From: Pseudomonadota bacterium
Lineage (GTDB): Bacteria; Pseudomonadota; Alphaproteobacteria; Sphingomonadales; Sphingomonadaceae
Length of the DNA: 34,573 nt
Assembly (NCBI GenBank): GCA_963205265.1
Contig: CAUJJI010000090.1
Location: 1-34,573 of the forward strand
Direction of reading: 5' to 3'
Part shown: in pieces, positions 24,797 to 31,832 of the stretch
Layout of the letters: every line of letters begins with the position of its first letter
Numbering within the stretch: position 1 is the first letter of the stretch
The notes under the pieces: model-generated
The model's database searches: none
Seen by the model: the letters and a program-made list of their open reading frames with translations, nothing else
What the model was told of the DNA's origin: nothing
Made by a program: the position numbers and the translations under genes

Positions 24797-25216
24797 TCAA
24801 CCGGCGCGCAGCCGTGCCGATTCGATGCCGGCGATCGCCGCTTCCTCGTCCTTGTCGGAAAGGTCGCCGCTGACGCCGACGGCGCCGAGCAGCCGGCCCT
24901 CGCCGTCGTGGATCAGCACGCCGCCCGCCGCCGGGATCACCTTGCCCGCCCAGGCCGCGCTCAGCGCCGCCATGAACTGCGGCCGTTCGGCGGCGATGTT
25001 GCCCAGCTCGCGGCTGGAAGTACCCATGGCCAGCGCGCCGGCTGCCTTGCCGCCGGCGATGTCCGGCCGGCCGTAGCCCGAATTGTCCTCGCGCTCCATG
25101 GCGACGAGGTGGCCGCCGGCATCGAGCACGACCACCGTGAGCGGCTTGAGGCCCAGCGCGCGGCCCCGCGCGCGGGCGCCCGAAATCACGGTGCGGGCTT
25201 GTTCCAGAGTGATCAT
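24797..25216 (-). CDS. GlcG/HbpS-family protein (DUF336)
   Basis: A 139-residue protein of the GlcG/HbpS fold. Its body is MITLEQARTVISGARARG, LTVVVLDAGGHLVAMERED, DIAGGKAAGALAMGTSSRELG and GGVLIHDGEGRLLGAVGVSG, matching the family end to end. ATG 25216 follows GGGAG. HbpS binds haem in Streptomyces, and relatives in catabolic operons have unassigned or cofactor-salvage-type roles, so the function is not fixed. The gene is divergent from a SnoaL-like gene across a 168-bp region holding the shared ATGTATACG element, and convergent with the SMP-30 gene. Confidence 0.85.
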   Translation of the reverse strand: MITLEQARTVISGARARGRALGLKPLTVVVLDAGGHLVAMEREDNSGYGRPDIAGGKAAGALAMGTSSRELGNIAAERPQFMAALSAAWAGKVIPAAGGVLIHDGEGRLLGAVGVSGDLSDKDEEAAIAGIESARLRAG

Positions 25217-25384
25217 CGCTACTCCCCGAATTGGCAACCAGCGCGCCATAGTGCCATGGCGCCGCCCGGCCAAGCGCCTTCGCGCGGCAATGTATACGTG
25301 CCTTGCGCGTACCGGCTTGTTCTGCGCGCGCCGGGCGGTAATGGTCGCAGCGGGGAAAGGCGATAGGCCGGCCGGGAGAGACGC
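25217..25384. promoter_or_regulatory. Divergent promoter with second ATGTATACG element
   Basis: A 168-bp gap between the GlcG/HbpS gene and the SnoaL-like gene at 25385. ATGTATACG at 25290-25298 exactly repeats the element at 23697, flanked here by GGCA and TGCC. The shared 9-mer in two divergent gaps 1.6 kb apart suggests one regulator. GGGAGAG just before 25385 is the SnoaL ribosome-binding site. Confidence 0.5.
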
Positions 25385-25942
25385 ATGAGCAGTGAACACC
25401 GCATCGCCGAACTCGAGCGCATGCTCCAGTACCTCGTGGATCGACAGGAGATCCTCGACTGCATCACCCGTACCTCGCGCGGGAACGATCGCTTCGACAT
25501 CGACTGGATCGTCGGCGGCTATCACGAGGGCGGCATCCACGAGCTGGGGCAGAAGCAGATCACCGGCGCGGAATACGGCGAGCACGCCAATCACGCGCAC
25601 GGCGCCATGTGCTCCGCCAATCTCCACAACGTGACGATGCACAGCTGCGAGATCGACGGCGACGTCGCCCATGCCGAAAGCTATGTGATCGGCATGTTCC
25701 TCGACAATGCCTGCGAGAAGTCGCGCATCCTCGCCGGACGCTACATCGACCGGCTCGAGCGGCGCGACGGCCGGTGGGGCATCGTCCTGCGGCGTTGCAC
25801 GGTCGAAGTCGCGCTCGAAGGGGCGGCCCTCCTGCCCAACGGCTCGCCGCTGCCGGGCAGCGGCTATCTCAAGGGCACGCGCGGCAAGGGCGATCCTGCC
25901 TATGAACGCCCGCTGTCGCTGGCAAGTGGCGAGCGCTGGTGA
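25385..25942 (+). CDS. SnoaL-like (NTF2-fold) protein
   Basis: A 185-residue SnoaL_4-type protein. The N-terminal helix AELERMLQYLVDRQEILDCI, Arg-rich loop TRTSRGNDRFDIDWIVGGYHEGGIHE in outline, and MHSCEIDGDVAHAESYVIG with AGRYIDRLERRDGRWGIVLRR are typical of aromatic- or steroid-cluster NTF2 proteins. His-rich stretches (GEHANHAHGAM, NLHNVTMH) could line a catalytic pocket. GGGAGAG precedes ATG 25385. It is the fourth NTF2-fold protein in the window and about 25 residues longer than the others. Dehydratase or isomerase roles are known in the family; none is proven here. Confidence 0.8.
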   Translation: MSSEHRIAELERMLQYLVDRQEILDCITRTSRGNDRFDIDWIVGGYHEGGIHELGQKQITGAEYGEHANHAHGAMCSANLHNVTMHSCEIDGDVAHAESYVIGMFLDNACEKSRILAGRYIDRLERRDGRWGIVLRRCTVEVALEGAALLPNGSPLPGSGYLKGTRGKGDPAYERPLSLASGERW

Positions 25943-25992
25943 GGCAGTGCCGGAACCCGGGAATCTATGAAACACCGTTGCTCAGAACACAA

Positions 25993-26036
25993 CTAGAGTG
26001 CTACCGACTTTGATTGCATCAAAGCCAGCACTCTAG
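25993..26036. repeat. Nested palindrome 1 (44 bp)
   Basis: Outer arms CTAGAGTGCT (25993-26002) and AGCACTCTAG (26027-26036) are perfect over 10 bp. Inside them CTTTGAT (26008-26014) and ATCAAAG (26018-26024) are perfect over 7 bp around TGC. As RNA this is a 17-bp stem with one internal loop. The region is clearly lower in GC than its flanks. It is 80 bp upstream of the cytochrome c start. Confidence 0.75.
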
Positions 26037-26050
26037 AACTTTGTCTTACC

Positions 26051-26094
26051 GTGATTTCCGAGTCGCCAGATGATTCCATCTGGCTCGAAATCAC
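26051..26094. repeat. Nested palindrome 2 (44 bp)
   Basis: Outer arms GTGATTTC (26051-26058) and GAAATCAC (26087-26094) are perfect over 8 bp, and inner arms GCCAGATG (26065-26072) and CATCTGGC (26077-26084) are perfect over 8 bp around a 4-base loop. The length equals palindrome 1 but the sequence differs. It ends 22 bp before the cytochrome c start codon. The octamer CACTCTAG follows at 26092-26099, its third copy in this gap. Confidence 0.75.
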
Positions 26095-26116
26095 TCTAGG
26101 AGTTAGATCGCTGCCG

Positions 26117-26488
26117 ATGCGTACCAAACCTTTGATCCTCATACCCTTCGCCATTGCCGCGCTCGCCCTGCTGCCGGCGGCATCGCCGCAGAGCCAGGTC
26201 GGCGCCAACCTGTTCAAGCAGCGCTGCCAGGCCTGTCATTCGGTCGTGCCGGGCGCGGCGAGCCCGCTGGCCCCCAATCTCAGGGGGATCGTCGGCCGCA
26301 AGGCGGCGGCGGCGACGTTCAACTACTCGCCGGCGCTGAAGGCATCCAAGATCACCTGGACGAAGCAGAACCTCGACAAGTTCCTCGCGGCGCCGGGCAA
26401 GATGGTTCCCGGCACGCGCATGGTGATCGCCGTGACCGACGCGAAGCAGCGGACCGAACTGATCAACTATCTGGCCGGCATGAAATAA
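26117..26488 (+). CDS. Periplasmic c-type cytochrome
   Basis: A 123-residue class I cytochrome c. The signal peptide is about residues 1-26 (MRTKPLILIPFAIAALALLPAA), haem attachment is CQACH with upstream NLFKQR, and the distal Met is in PGTRMVIAV. NLRGIVGRKAA is the loop typical of cytochrome c2/c550 forms. It precedes the quinohemoprotein dehydrogenase by 24 bp and is its likely electron acceptor. ATG 26117 has no good Shine-Dalgarno, and two nested palindromes lie directly upstream, so translation or transcription may be controlled there. A GTG at 26051 in frame is rejected because it would put residues before the signal peptide. Confidence 0.9.
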   Translation: MRTKPLILIPFAIAALALLPAASPQSQVGANLFKQRCQACHSVVPGAASPLAPNLRGIVGRKAAAATFNYSPALKASKITWTKQNLDKFLAAPGKMVPGTRMVIAVTDAKQRTELINYLAGMK

Positions 26489-26512
26489 CCACAAGCAAAG
26501 GGGGAGGCATCG

Positions 26513-28636
26513 ATGCGAACTGTCCATCTCGGCACTCTGGCCGCGGCGGGAGCTTTGCTGCTCGCGACCGTTCCGGCGATTGGCGTCAGCGGCGGCGACA
26601 GCGGGGGTGGGGAAGGCAGCGGTGCCGAATGGACCTCGCCGCACGGTGCCGCCGACGAAGCGAGCTACAGCCGGTTGGCGCAGATCACCCCGGCCAACGT
26701 CCGCAAGCTCGGCCTCGCCTGGTCGCTCGACCTCCCCGATGAAGTGGCGCTGGAAGCGACGCCGCTGGCGGTCGACGGCACGCTCTATTTCTCGGGCGGC
26801 TATGCCGAGGTCTATGCCGTCGACGCGGTGACCGGCAAGCTGCGCTGGAAGTTCGATCCGAAGACCTGGGAGCGCCGCCCCGACAGGTTCACGTTCGGCG
26901 CCAACCGCGGCGTCGCCTACGAGGACGGCCGCATCTTCGTCGCCGAGATGGACGGCCGTGTCGATGCGCTCGACGCCAGGACCGGCAAGCTGTTGTGGAG
27001 CGCCGATTCGATCCCCAACGAGCCGCGCTATCAGTTCAACAACTCGACCGGCGCGCCGCGCACGATGAACGGCAAGGTGATCATCGGCGGCGCCGGTGCC
27101 GATGCCGGCGGCCGCGGTTTCGTCACCGCGTTCGACGCCAGGACCGGCAAGCAGCTCTGGCGCTTCTTCACCGTGCCCGGCAGCCCGGAGGACAACAAGG
27201 GCGACGCGGCGCTGGAAGCCGCGGCCAGGACCTGGAACGGCGAATACTGGAAGTCGGGCACCGGTGGCACCGTGTGGAACGGCATGACTTTCGACGCCGA
27301 GGCGGACCGCATCTACATCGGCGTCGGCAATGCCGGACCCTATGATCCCGAGCGGCGCAGCCCCGGCGGCGGCGACAACCTCTATACCTCGTCGATCGTG
27401 GCGCTGGATGCGAGCACCGGCAAGTACGTCTGGCACTACCAGGAGAATCCGCGCGACGCCTGGGACTACAAGGCCACGCCGAACATCGTGATGGCAAGGC
27501 TGACGATCGACGGCAAGCCGCGCAAGGTGCTGATGCACGCGCCGACCAACGGCTTCTTCTATGTGCTCGACCGCGAGACCGGCAAGCTGGTCAACACGCC
27601 GGGCAAGACGACTTTCATCAACTGGGCCAGCGGCATCGACTTCGCCACCGGCCGCCCGATCGAGAACCCCGACATCCGCTACGAGAACGGCCGGACCGAG
27701 ATCTGGCCCGGAACGATCGGCGGCCACAATTTCCAGGCGATGAGCTACAGCCCGCAGACCGGGCTGGTCTATATCCCGATCCACCAGGTCGGTGCGCTGT
27801 TCTCGCGCAATCTCGCCGACCAGACCGACGATGCCGTCAACATCATGGGGCTGGTGGTGAAGCCGCTGGTCAAGCAGCCAGGCGACGGCAAGGCGACGCT
27901 GGTGGCATGGAACCCGGTCACCCAGCAGGAAGCCTGGAAAGTCACTCACGACACCGTCTGGAACGGCGGCACCCTGGCGACGGCCGGCGGGCTGGTGTTC
28001 CAGGGCACGGCCATGGGCAGGTTCAACGCCTACGACGCGCGCAGCGGCAAGGAGCTCTGGCATTTCGACGCCGGGCTGGGGATCATCGCCGCGCCGATGA
28101 GCTACAGCATCAAGGGCAAGCAGTACGTCTCGATCCTGGTCGGCTGGGGCGGCACTTCGGCGGCGATGTCGAGCGTGCTCGACGTGGGCTGGAAGTACGG
28201 CGCGCAGACGCGGCGCCTGCTGACTTTCGCGCTGGGCGGCAAGGCCAGGCTGCCCAAGGAGCCGGGCCGCGACATGCAGGTCTATGCGCTCGACGATCCC
28301 GAACTCGCCATCAGCGAGGCCGACGTGGCAGCCGGCAAGCAGCTGTCGCTCGCCTGCATGTCCTGCCACGGCGCGGGCTTCCGCGGTGCCGGCGCGCCCG
28401 GCCCGGACCTGCGCGAATCCGGGATCGCGCTGAAGCTCGACACTTTCGCCCAGATGCTGCGCGAAGGGCGGATGGAGAAGGGCATGCCGCAGTTCAAGTG
28501 GCTCAGCGACGACCAGATCCGCCAGCTCCACGCCTACCTGCGGGCAAGGGCGCGCGAGGTGCTGGGGCTGAGGCAGGCGGCGGCGCCGGCCACCGACGCT
28601 CCTGCGGCGAAGCTGGAGCGGCCGGTCACCTACTGA
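26513..28636 (+). CDS. PQQ-dependent quinohemoprotein dehydrogenase (type II alcohol-dehydrogenase-like)
   Basis: A 707-residue exported eight-bladed propeller dehydrogenase with a C-terminal cytochrome c domain (CMSCH at 615-619, Met in GRMEKGMPQF). The signal peptide is about residues 1-26. PQQ and metal region: GADAGGRG at 195-202 places Asp197 where the family usually has a Glu metal ligand, Asn273 is in VGNAGPY, and the catalytic Asp is probably 318 in RDAWDYK. The vicinal Cys pair usual before NRG is replaced by Phe-Thr (126-127). Lys320 sits where lanthanide enzymes have Asp. It oxidises an alcohol or aldehyde in the periplasm and passes electrons to the preceding cytochrome c. GGGGGAGG precedes ATG 26513. 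PQQ synthesis genes are not in the window. Confidence 0.9.
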   Translation: MRTVHLGTLAAAGALLLATVPAIGVSGGDSGGGEGSGAEWTSPHGAADEASYSRLAQITPANVRKLGLAWSLDLPDEVALEATPLAVDGTLYFSGGYAEVYAVDAVTGKLRWKFDPKTWERRPDRFTFGANRGVAYEDGRIFVAEMDGRVDALDARTGKLLWSADSIPNEPRYQFNNSTGAPRTMNGKVIIGGAGADAGGRGFVTAFDARTGKQLWRFFTVPGSPEDNKGDAALEAAARTWNGEYWKSGTGGTVWNGMTFDAEADRIYIGVGNAGPYDPERRSPGGGDNLYTSSIVALDASTGKYVWHYQENPRDAWDYKATPNIVMARLTIDGKPRKVLMHAPTNGFFYVLDRETGKLVNTPGKTTFINWASGIDFATGRPIENPDIRYENGRTEIWPGTIGGHNFQAMSYSPQTGLVYIPIHQVGALFSRNLADQTDDAVNIMGLVVKPLVKQPGDGKATLVAWNPVTQQEAWKVTHDTVWNGGTLATAGGLVFQGTAMGRFNAYDARSGKELWHFDAGLGIIAAPMSYSIKGKQYVSILVGWGGTSAAMSSVLDVGWKYGAQTRRLLTFALGGKARLPKEPGRDMQVYALDDPELAISEADVAAGKQLSLACMSCHGAGFRGAGAPGPDLRESGIALKLDTFAQMLREGRMEKGMPQFKWLSDDQIRQLHAYLRARAREVLGLRQAAAPATDAPAAKLERPVTY

Positions 28637-28643
28637 GGATCGC

Positions 28644-29777
28644 TCAGGCCAGCTCGATCCGGTTCCGCCCGCTTTCCTTGGCGCGGTACAGCGCCTCGTC
28701 GGCGGCCTTGAGCGCGGCGCGGGCGTCGGTATAGCCGAAGACGTCGGCGACGCCGCCCGAGAAGGTGATCTGGCCCATCGGCTCGTCGGTGTCGCGGTTG
28801 ACGAAGCTGCGCTGCGAGAAGCGCTCGCGCAGTTCGTCGAGCCGCTTCTGCGCCTGCGCCGCCGCGAGGCCGCGGAACAGCATGACGAATTCCTCGCCGC
28901 CGTGGCGGGCGACATGGCAGTTGTCGTTCGAGATCGCCGACAGCGATTCGCCGATCGCCTGGATCACGCGGTCGCCGGTGTCGTGGCCGTGGGTGTCGTT
29001 GATCCGCTTGAAATGGTCGATGTCGCAGAAGGCGACGCTGAGCGGCTCGATCGCTGCCTGCGCCTCGCGGTAGTGCTTGTCGAGCAACGTCTCGAAGGCG
29101 CGGCGGTTGGGCAGGCCGGTGAGGTGATCGATTTCCGCGTCGCGCTTGGCGCGGGCCAGGCTCTGGCGCAGCGACTTGGCTTCCTCCTCGCTGCGGCGCA
29201 TGCTGTCCTCGACCTTGCGGGTGCGCTCCAGCATGGTCTTGGCAATCTCGGCGAGATTGGAAATGATCATGCCGGTGTCGCTGATCTGATCCAGTTCGGC
29301 GACATGCTGCTCCAGCTCGACTCCGTAGTTCTGAGTCGCGGTGCTGGCGGCCTTGGTGCTCTTGGCGAAGACCTCGAGGTTGTTCTCGAAGCGCGAGATC
29401 AGCCGCTCGAGGCTGTCGTCCTTGTTCCTCTCGGCGTCGGCATTGACTTCGTCGAGCCAGGGCTGGTCGATGCCCTCGCCGGTCTCGAAGCGGCGGTTGA
29501 TCTGGCGCGCCAGCCGGGGATTGGATCCCGAGAACGCGCCATGGGCGGCAAGCAGGTTCGCCGGGGTGATCTCGAGGCCGTTGTCGAGCAGGAACTCGGT
29601 GATCGATTCCATCAGCTGCCGGCGCGTTTCCTTGCCGAGATCCATGCCGCCGGCCGCGGCGGCGGCCGCTCCGTTCGCACTGTCGGATGACGCGTCCTTG
29701 CTCGCCGAGCCGCGGCGGCCCAGCCAGCCGAGAAGTGAACCTGAGGACGATGCAGATTTATCGGTCGTGGTGCTCAT
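28644..29777 (-). CDS. GGDEF-domain diguanylate cyclase
   Basis: A 377-residue cytoplasmic protein. A Ser/Ala-rich start of about 45 residues is followed by a helical region (about 50-205) with heptad-like stretches, then a GGDEF domain from about 205 (DHLTGLPNRRAFETLL, CDIDHFKRINDTHGHDTGD). The active site is HGGEEF at 292-297, a functional GGEEF form. The position of the usual inhibitory RxxD site is occupied by NDNC, so product inhibition by c-di-GMP may be absent. It probably makes c-di-GMP, linking to biofilm or surface-polysaccharide control such as the wecBC locus; that link is inference. It is convergent with the quinohemoprotein gene. Confidence 0.9.
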   Translation of the reverse strand: MSTTTDKSASSSGSLLGWLGRRGSASKDASSDSANGAAAAAAGGMDLGKETRRQLMESITEFLLDNGLEITPANLLAAHGAFSGSNPRLARQINRRFETGEGIDQPWLDEVNADAERNKDDSLERLISRFENNLEVFAKSTKAASTATQNYGVELEQHVAELDQISDTGMIISNLAEIAKTMLERTRKVEDSMRRSEEEAKSLRQSLARAKRDAEIDHLTGLPNRRAFETLLDKHYREAQAAIEPLSVAFCDIDHFKRINDTHGHDTGDRVIQAIGESLSAISNDNCHVARHGGEEFVMLFRGLAAAQAQKRLDELRERFSQRSFVNRDTDEPMGQITFSGGVADVFGYTDARAALKAADEALYRAKESGRNRIELA

Positions 29778-29985
29778 GATCGCATGAACGGCATCTGGCC
29801 GGATAGATTAAGTGCCAAATTAACTATCGAATGAGGGTTTTCTCTCGGGTTTCGCTTAATCTCTCGAACCGTAACATGAAACGTATCATGGCTGAATCGC
29901 TGAACTTCGCCGCCCGATCCGGTGGGCTGCGGAACGAAAGCGCGGTGGTGGCGTTTGTTTGAAAAGAGCTTCGAGCGAGGCGACC
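29778..29985. promoter_or_regulatory. Intergenic region with EcfG-type stress promoter
   Basis: A 208-bp gap between the divergent diguanylate cyclase and a small gene. GGAAC at 29931-29935 and CGTT at 29952-29955, 16 bases apart, exactly match the alphaproteobacterial sigma-EcfG promoter form, placing a start near 29963 and a leader of about 20 bases before ATG 29986. A TTAA pair at 29808/29820 lies just upstream of the diguanylate cyclase start but with 8-base spacing. Confidence 0.6.
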
Positions 29986-30138
29986 ATGACACCCACTTAC
30001 TATCGCAGCAGCAGCGCCGACCGCTGGACTTCGCCGCGGCCGGTCAACGACCCCTGGCAGCGCTATATCCGCTATGGGCCGATCCAGCCGATGGACGAAG
30101 ACCGCAGCTTCCTGTGGCGGCTGTTCGCACGCCGCTGA
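29986..30138 (+). CDS. Small basic protein of 50 residues under EcfG-type promoter
   Basis: A 50-residue frame from ATG 29986 to TGA 30136-30138 behind GAGG. The sequence is Tyr/Ser-rich at the start (MTPTYYRSSSADRW), then PVNDPWQRYIRYGPIQPMDED, and ends in a basic hydrophobic tail (FLWRLFARR). It is not recognised as a named family, though it has the look of short sphingomonad hypotheticals with a GPIQPM-like centre. The exact EcfG-type promoter upstream argues for a general-stress gene. There is no membrane helix or signal peptide. It may bind nucleic acid or membrane through the basic tail; that is a guess. Confidence 0.6.
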   Translation: MTPTYYRSSSADRWTSPRPVNDPWQRYIRYGPIQPMDEDRSFLWRLFARR

Positions 30139-30178
30139 GCGGGCGTCGTCTCTGGTTTGGCCTCAGGTCTGGCCTCAC

Positions 30179-30499
30179 TCAGGTCTGCGCAGCCGGAAGG
30201 CGCACCACCAGCCCGTCCAGTTCGTCCGTGACCGTCACCTGGCACGACAGGCGCACCGAAGGCTCTTCGTCCCCCGTCGCTTCGACGACCGGTCCCTCGT
30301 ATTCGCCTTGCGGGCCGACGATCGCCTGCCAAGCCGGATCGACATAGACCCGGCAGGTGCCGCAATAGCAGTTCCCCCCGCATTCGGCGTCGATCCCGTC
30401 CACACCTTGCCCGACCGCCGCTTCCATCAGCGATGTCCCGGTTGCGACCGCGATGCGTTGCTCGCTGCCGTCGGCGGCGATGAAGGTCACGTTCACCAT
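30179..30499 (-). CDS. [2Fe-2S] ferredoxin, putidaredoxin/adrenodoxin type
   Basis: A 106-residue ferredoxin. Cluster ligands are in ECGGNCYCGTCRVYV, giving the Cys-x5-Cys-x2-Cys pattern, with the fourth Cys in RLSCQV; an extra Cys lies within the first loop (GGNC). ATG 30499 is preferred; ATG 30505 adds Met-Ala. It is 16 bp downstream of the P450 stop on the same strand, so it is the obvious electron donor to that P450. No ferredoxin reductase gene is present in the window. The family call is firm. Confidence 0.9.
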   Translation of the reverse strand: MVNVTFIAADGSEQRIAVATGTSLMEAAVGQGVDGIDAECGGNCYCGTCRVYVDPAWQAIVGPQGEYEGPVVEATGDEEPSVRLSCQVTVTDELDGLVVRLPAAQT

Positions 30500-30515
30500 G
30501 GCCATCTCGCGAAGC

Positions 30516-31697
30516 TCAGGCGGGATCGCAGGCGACGACGGCGCCGCGCAGCTCATAGCCCTGGATATAGGGGTTCCAGGTGATGTCCGGCTCGGCGACC
30601 AGGCGGATGCCGGGCAGCCGGAACATGCGGTCGAGGAAGATGCGCGTCTCGTGCAGCGCGACCTGCGCGCCGGGGCAGCGGTGCGGGCCGTCGCCGAAGC
30701 TGAGGTAGGGTCCCACCACTTTCATCCGCTTGGCGCGGTCCGGGTCCAGCTCGTAGGGGCAGGGGCCGGTGATCGCCTCGTCGGTATTGGCGTCGCGGAT
30801 CGAGACGCACAGCACTTCGCCTTCGGCCATGTCCTCGGTATTCTCGGCCGCTCTGCGGTGAAGCATCGACGCGACCGGCTCGAGCCGCAGGATCTCCTCG
30901 AGGATGGCGAACTGGTCGTCCTCGTCGCCGGTGAGGAAGCGCTGCTGCAGCTCGGGCTTCTCGAACAGGTGCCAGGCGCACATGACGATGAACTCGCGCG
31001 TGGTCATCATGCCGGCGCCGCCGTAGCTCATGCACTCCATGATGATGCCCTTCTTGGAGAAGTTCTCCTTGACCAGGAAGGAGATGACGTCGTCCCGGGG
31101 CTCCTTGCGCCGCGCCTCGATCGCCGGGGCGAGGTCGTGCTTCCACAGGCGGGCGACGCGGACCAGGCGCTTGATGTTGAAGATGATCTCGTTGATCCGC
31201 CCCGGCTTGCGCTCCATCGACGAATCCAGCACCGCCTTGACTCGCCTGGCGAGGTTCTCGTTGCTGTCGCTTTCCGTAAGGCCGACGATGTCGGCGGCCA
31301 CGTCGACCGCCATCTGCCAGCTCAGTTCGTCGAGCGGCGCGGAACCGAGCCGCTGGAGCTTGGCGACGATGCTGTCCATCGTGCGATGCATCACCGCGTG
31401 ATGGCGGGTGACGATGGTCTTCGGTGCGAACAGGCCGGCTACGGCAGCGCGGCGCTTGCGGTGCAGGTCGCCGTCGAGGAAGAAGAACGAGATCTCCCCG
31501 GGATTGCTGAGATCGACTTGCTCGGCGCTGGCGCCGGCCTGGCGAACCTTGGGGGAGCGCAGGATCTCGCGCGCCGGGCCGAACGCGCCGACCACGCGCG
31601 AGCCGGGAGCGGGCCTGACATTGGCGTCCGCCAGCTTGCCGCTCTTGCGGTCGTCTCGGCCCTGGGTGACTGGGCAGGTGGCCGTGGTCGCGTCCAT
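30516..31697 (-). CDS. Cytochrome P450
   Basis: A 393-residue bacterial class I P450. The I-helix oxygen groove is GGAGMMTTRE, the K-helix ExxR is EEILRLEP, and the haem loop is SFGDGPHRCPGAQVALHE with Cys341. MDATTATCPVTQG begins the protein at ATG 31697 behind a GAGAGG; an upstream extension (from 31769) is rejected because it runs through the promoter. The gene has its own probable promoter (TTGCCA at 31769-31764, TATATC at 31745-31740) after a hairpin that could end the BVMO message. The substrate is unknown; neighbours suggest a terpenoid, steroid or aromatic compound. Confidence 0.92.
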   Translation of the reverse strand: MDATTATCPVTQGRDDRKSGKLADANVRPAPGSRVVGAFGPAREILRSPKVRQAGASAEQVDLSNPGEISFFFLDGDLHRKRRAAVAGLFAPKTIVTRHHAVMHRTMDSIVAKLQRLGSAPLDELSWQMAVDVAADIVGLTESDSNENLARRVKAVLDSSMERKPGRINEIIFNIKRLVRVARLWKHDLAPAIEARRKEPRDDVISFLVKENFSKKGIIMECMSYGGAGMMTTREFIVMCAWHLFEKPELQQRFLTGDEDDQFAILEEILRLEPVASMLHRRAAENTEDMAEGEVLCVSIRDANTDEAITGPCPYELDPDRAKRMKVVGPYLSFGDGPHRCPGAQVALHETRIFLDRMFRLPGIRLVAEPDITWNPYIQGYELRGAVVACDPA

Positions 31698-31739
31698 GTC
31701 TTCGCCTCTCCCTCTTTGCGATTCGTCGCGGGTCGAGAC

Positions 31740-31769
31740 GATATATGATTTATTGTGGATCATTGGCAA
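31740..31769 (-). promoter_or_regulatory. Probable promoter of P450-ferredoxin operon
   Basis: TTGCCA (31769-31764) and TATATC (31745-31740), 18 bases apart, give a sigma-70-like promoter on the minus strand. Between them ATGAT (31745-31749) and ATCAT (31759-31763) are inverted arms, a possible operator inside the spacer. The AT-rich patch stands out in this GC-rich region. Confidence 0.45.
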
Positions 31770-31792
31770 CGGGAAGTCGCAGCGCCTCCCCA

Positions 31793-31811
31793 GGCCGGCC
31801 GGACGCCGGCC
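31793..31811. terminator. Hairpin after BVMO gene
   Basis: GGCCGGC at 31793-31799 and GCCGGCC at 31805-31811 form a 7-bp stem with a 5-base loop, just downstream (leftward) of the BVMO stop at 31833 and before the P450 promoter. No T-run is present. It probably limits read-through, but this is untested. Confidence 0.4.
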
Positions 31812-31832
31812 CGGGACGGGCGGCGGGCCCGA

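Noticed and set aside
24797..25975. A 392-codon frame joining the GlcG/HbpS gene to sequence antisense to the SnoaL gene
   Set aside because: Only the first 420 bp match the GlcG/HbpS family; the rest is a shadow of the SnoaL-like gene, and ATG 25216 has a proper ribosome-binding site.
25952..25979. Second EcfG-like GGAAC...CGTT before the cytochrome c gene
   Set aside because: The boxes are 19 bases apart, beyond the 16-17 accepted for this promoter class.
26010..26022. FNR/FixK-like TTGAT...ATCAA inside palindrome 1
   Set aside because: The spacer is 3 bases, not 4, and the sequence is better explained as part of a longer nested palindrome.
26096..28915. A very long open frame on the minus strand opposite the quinohemoprotein dehydrogenase
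   Set aside because: It is low in recognisable motifs, rich in Arg/Ala/Gly/Asp and exactly mirrors a well-supported gene; GC-rich codon use opens antisense frames throughout this window.
29808..29824. CtrA-like TTAA pair upstream of the diguanylate cyclase
   Set aside because: The spacing is 8 bases instead of the required 7.
30158..30180. Short direct repeat of GGCCTCA between the 50-aa gene and the ferredoxin gene
   Set aside because: It is only two imperfect copies in a 40-bp gap, too little to support a functional element.
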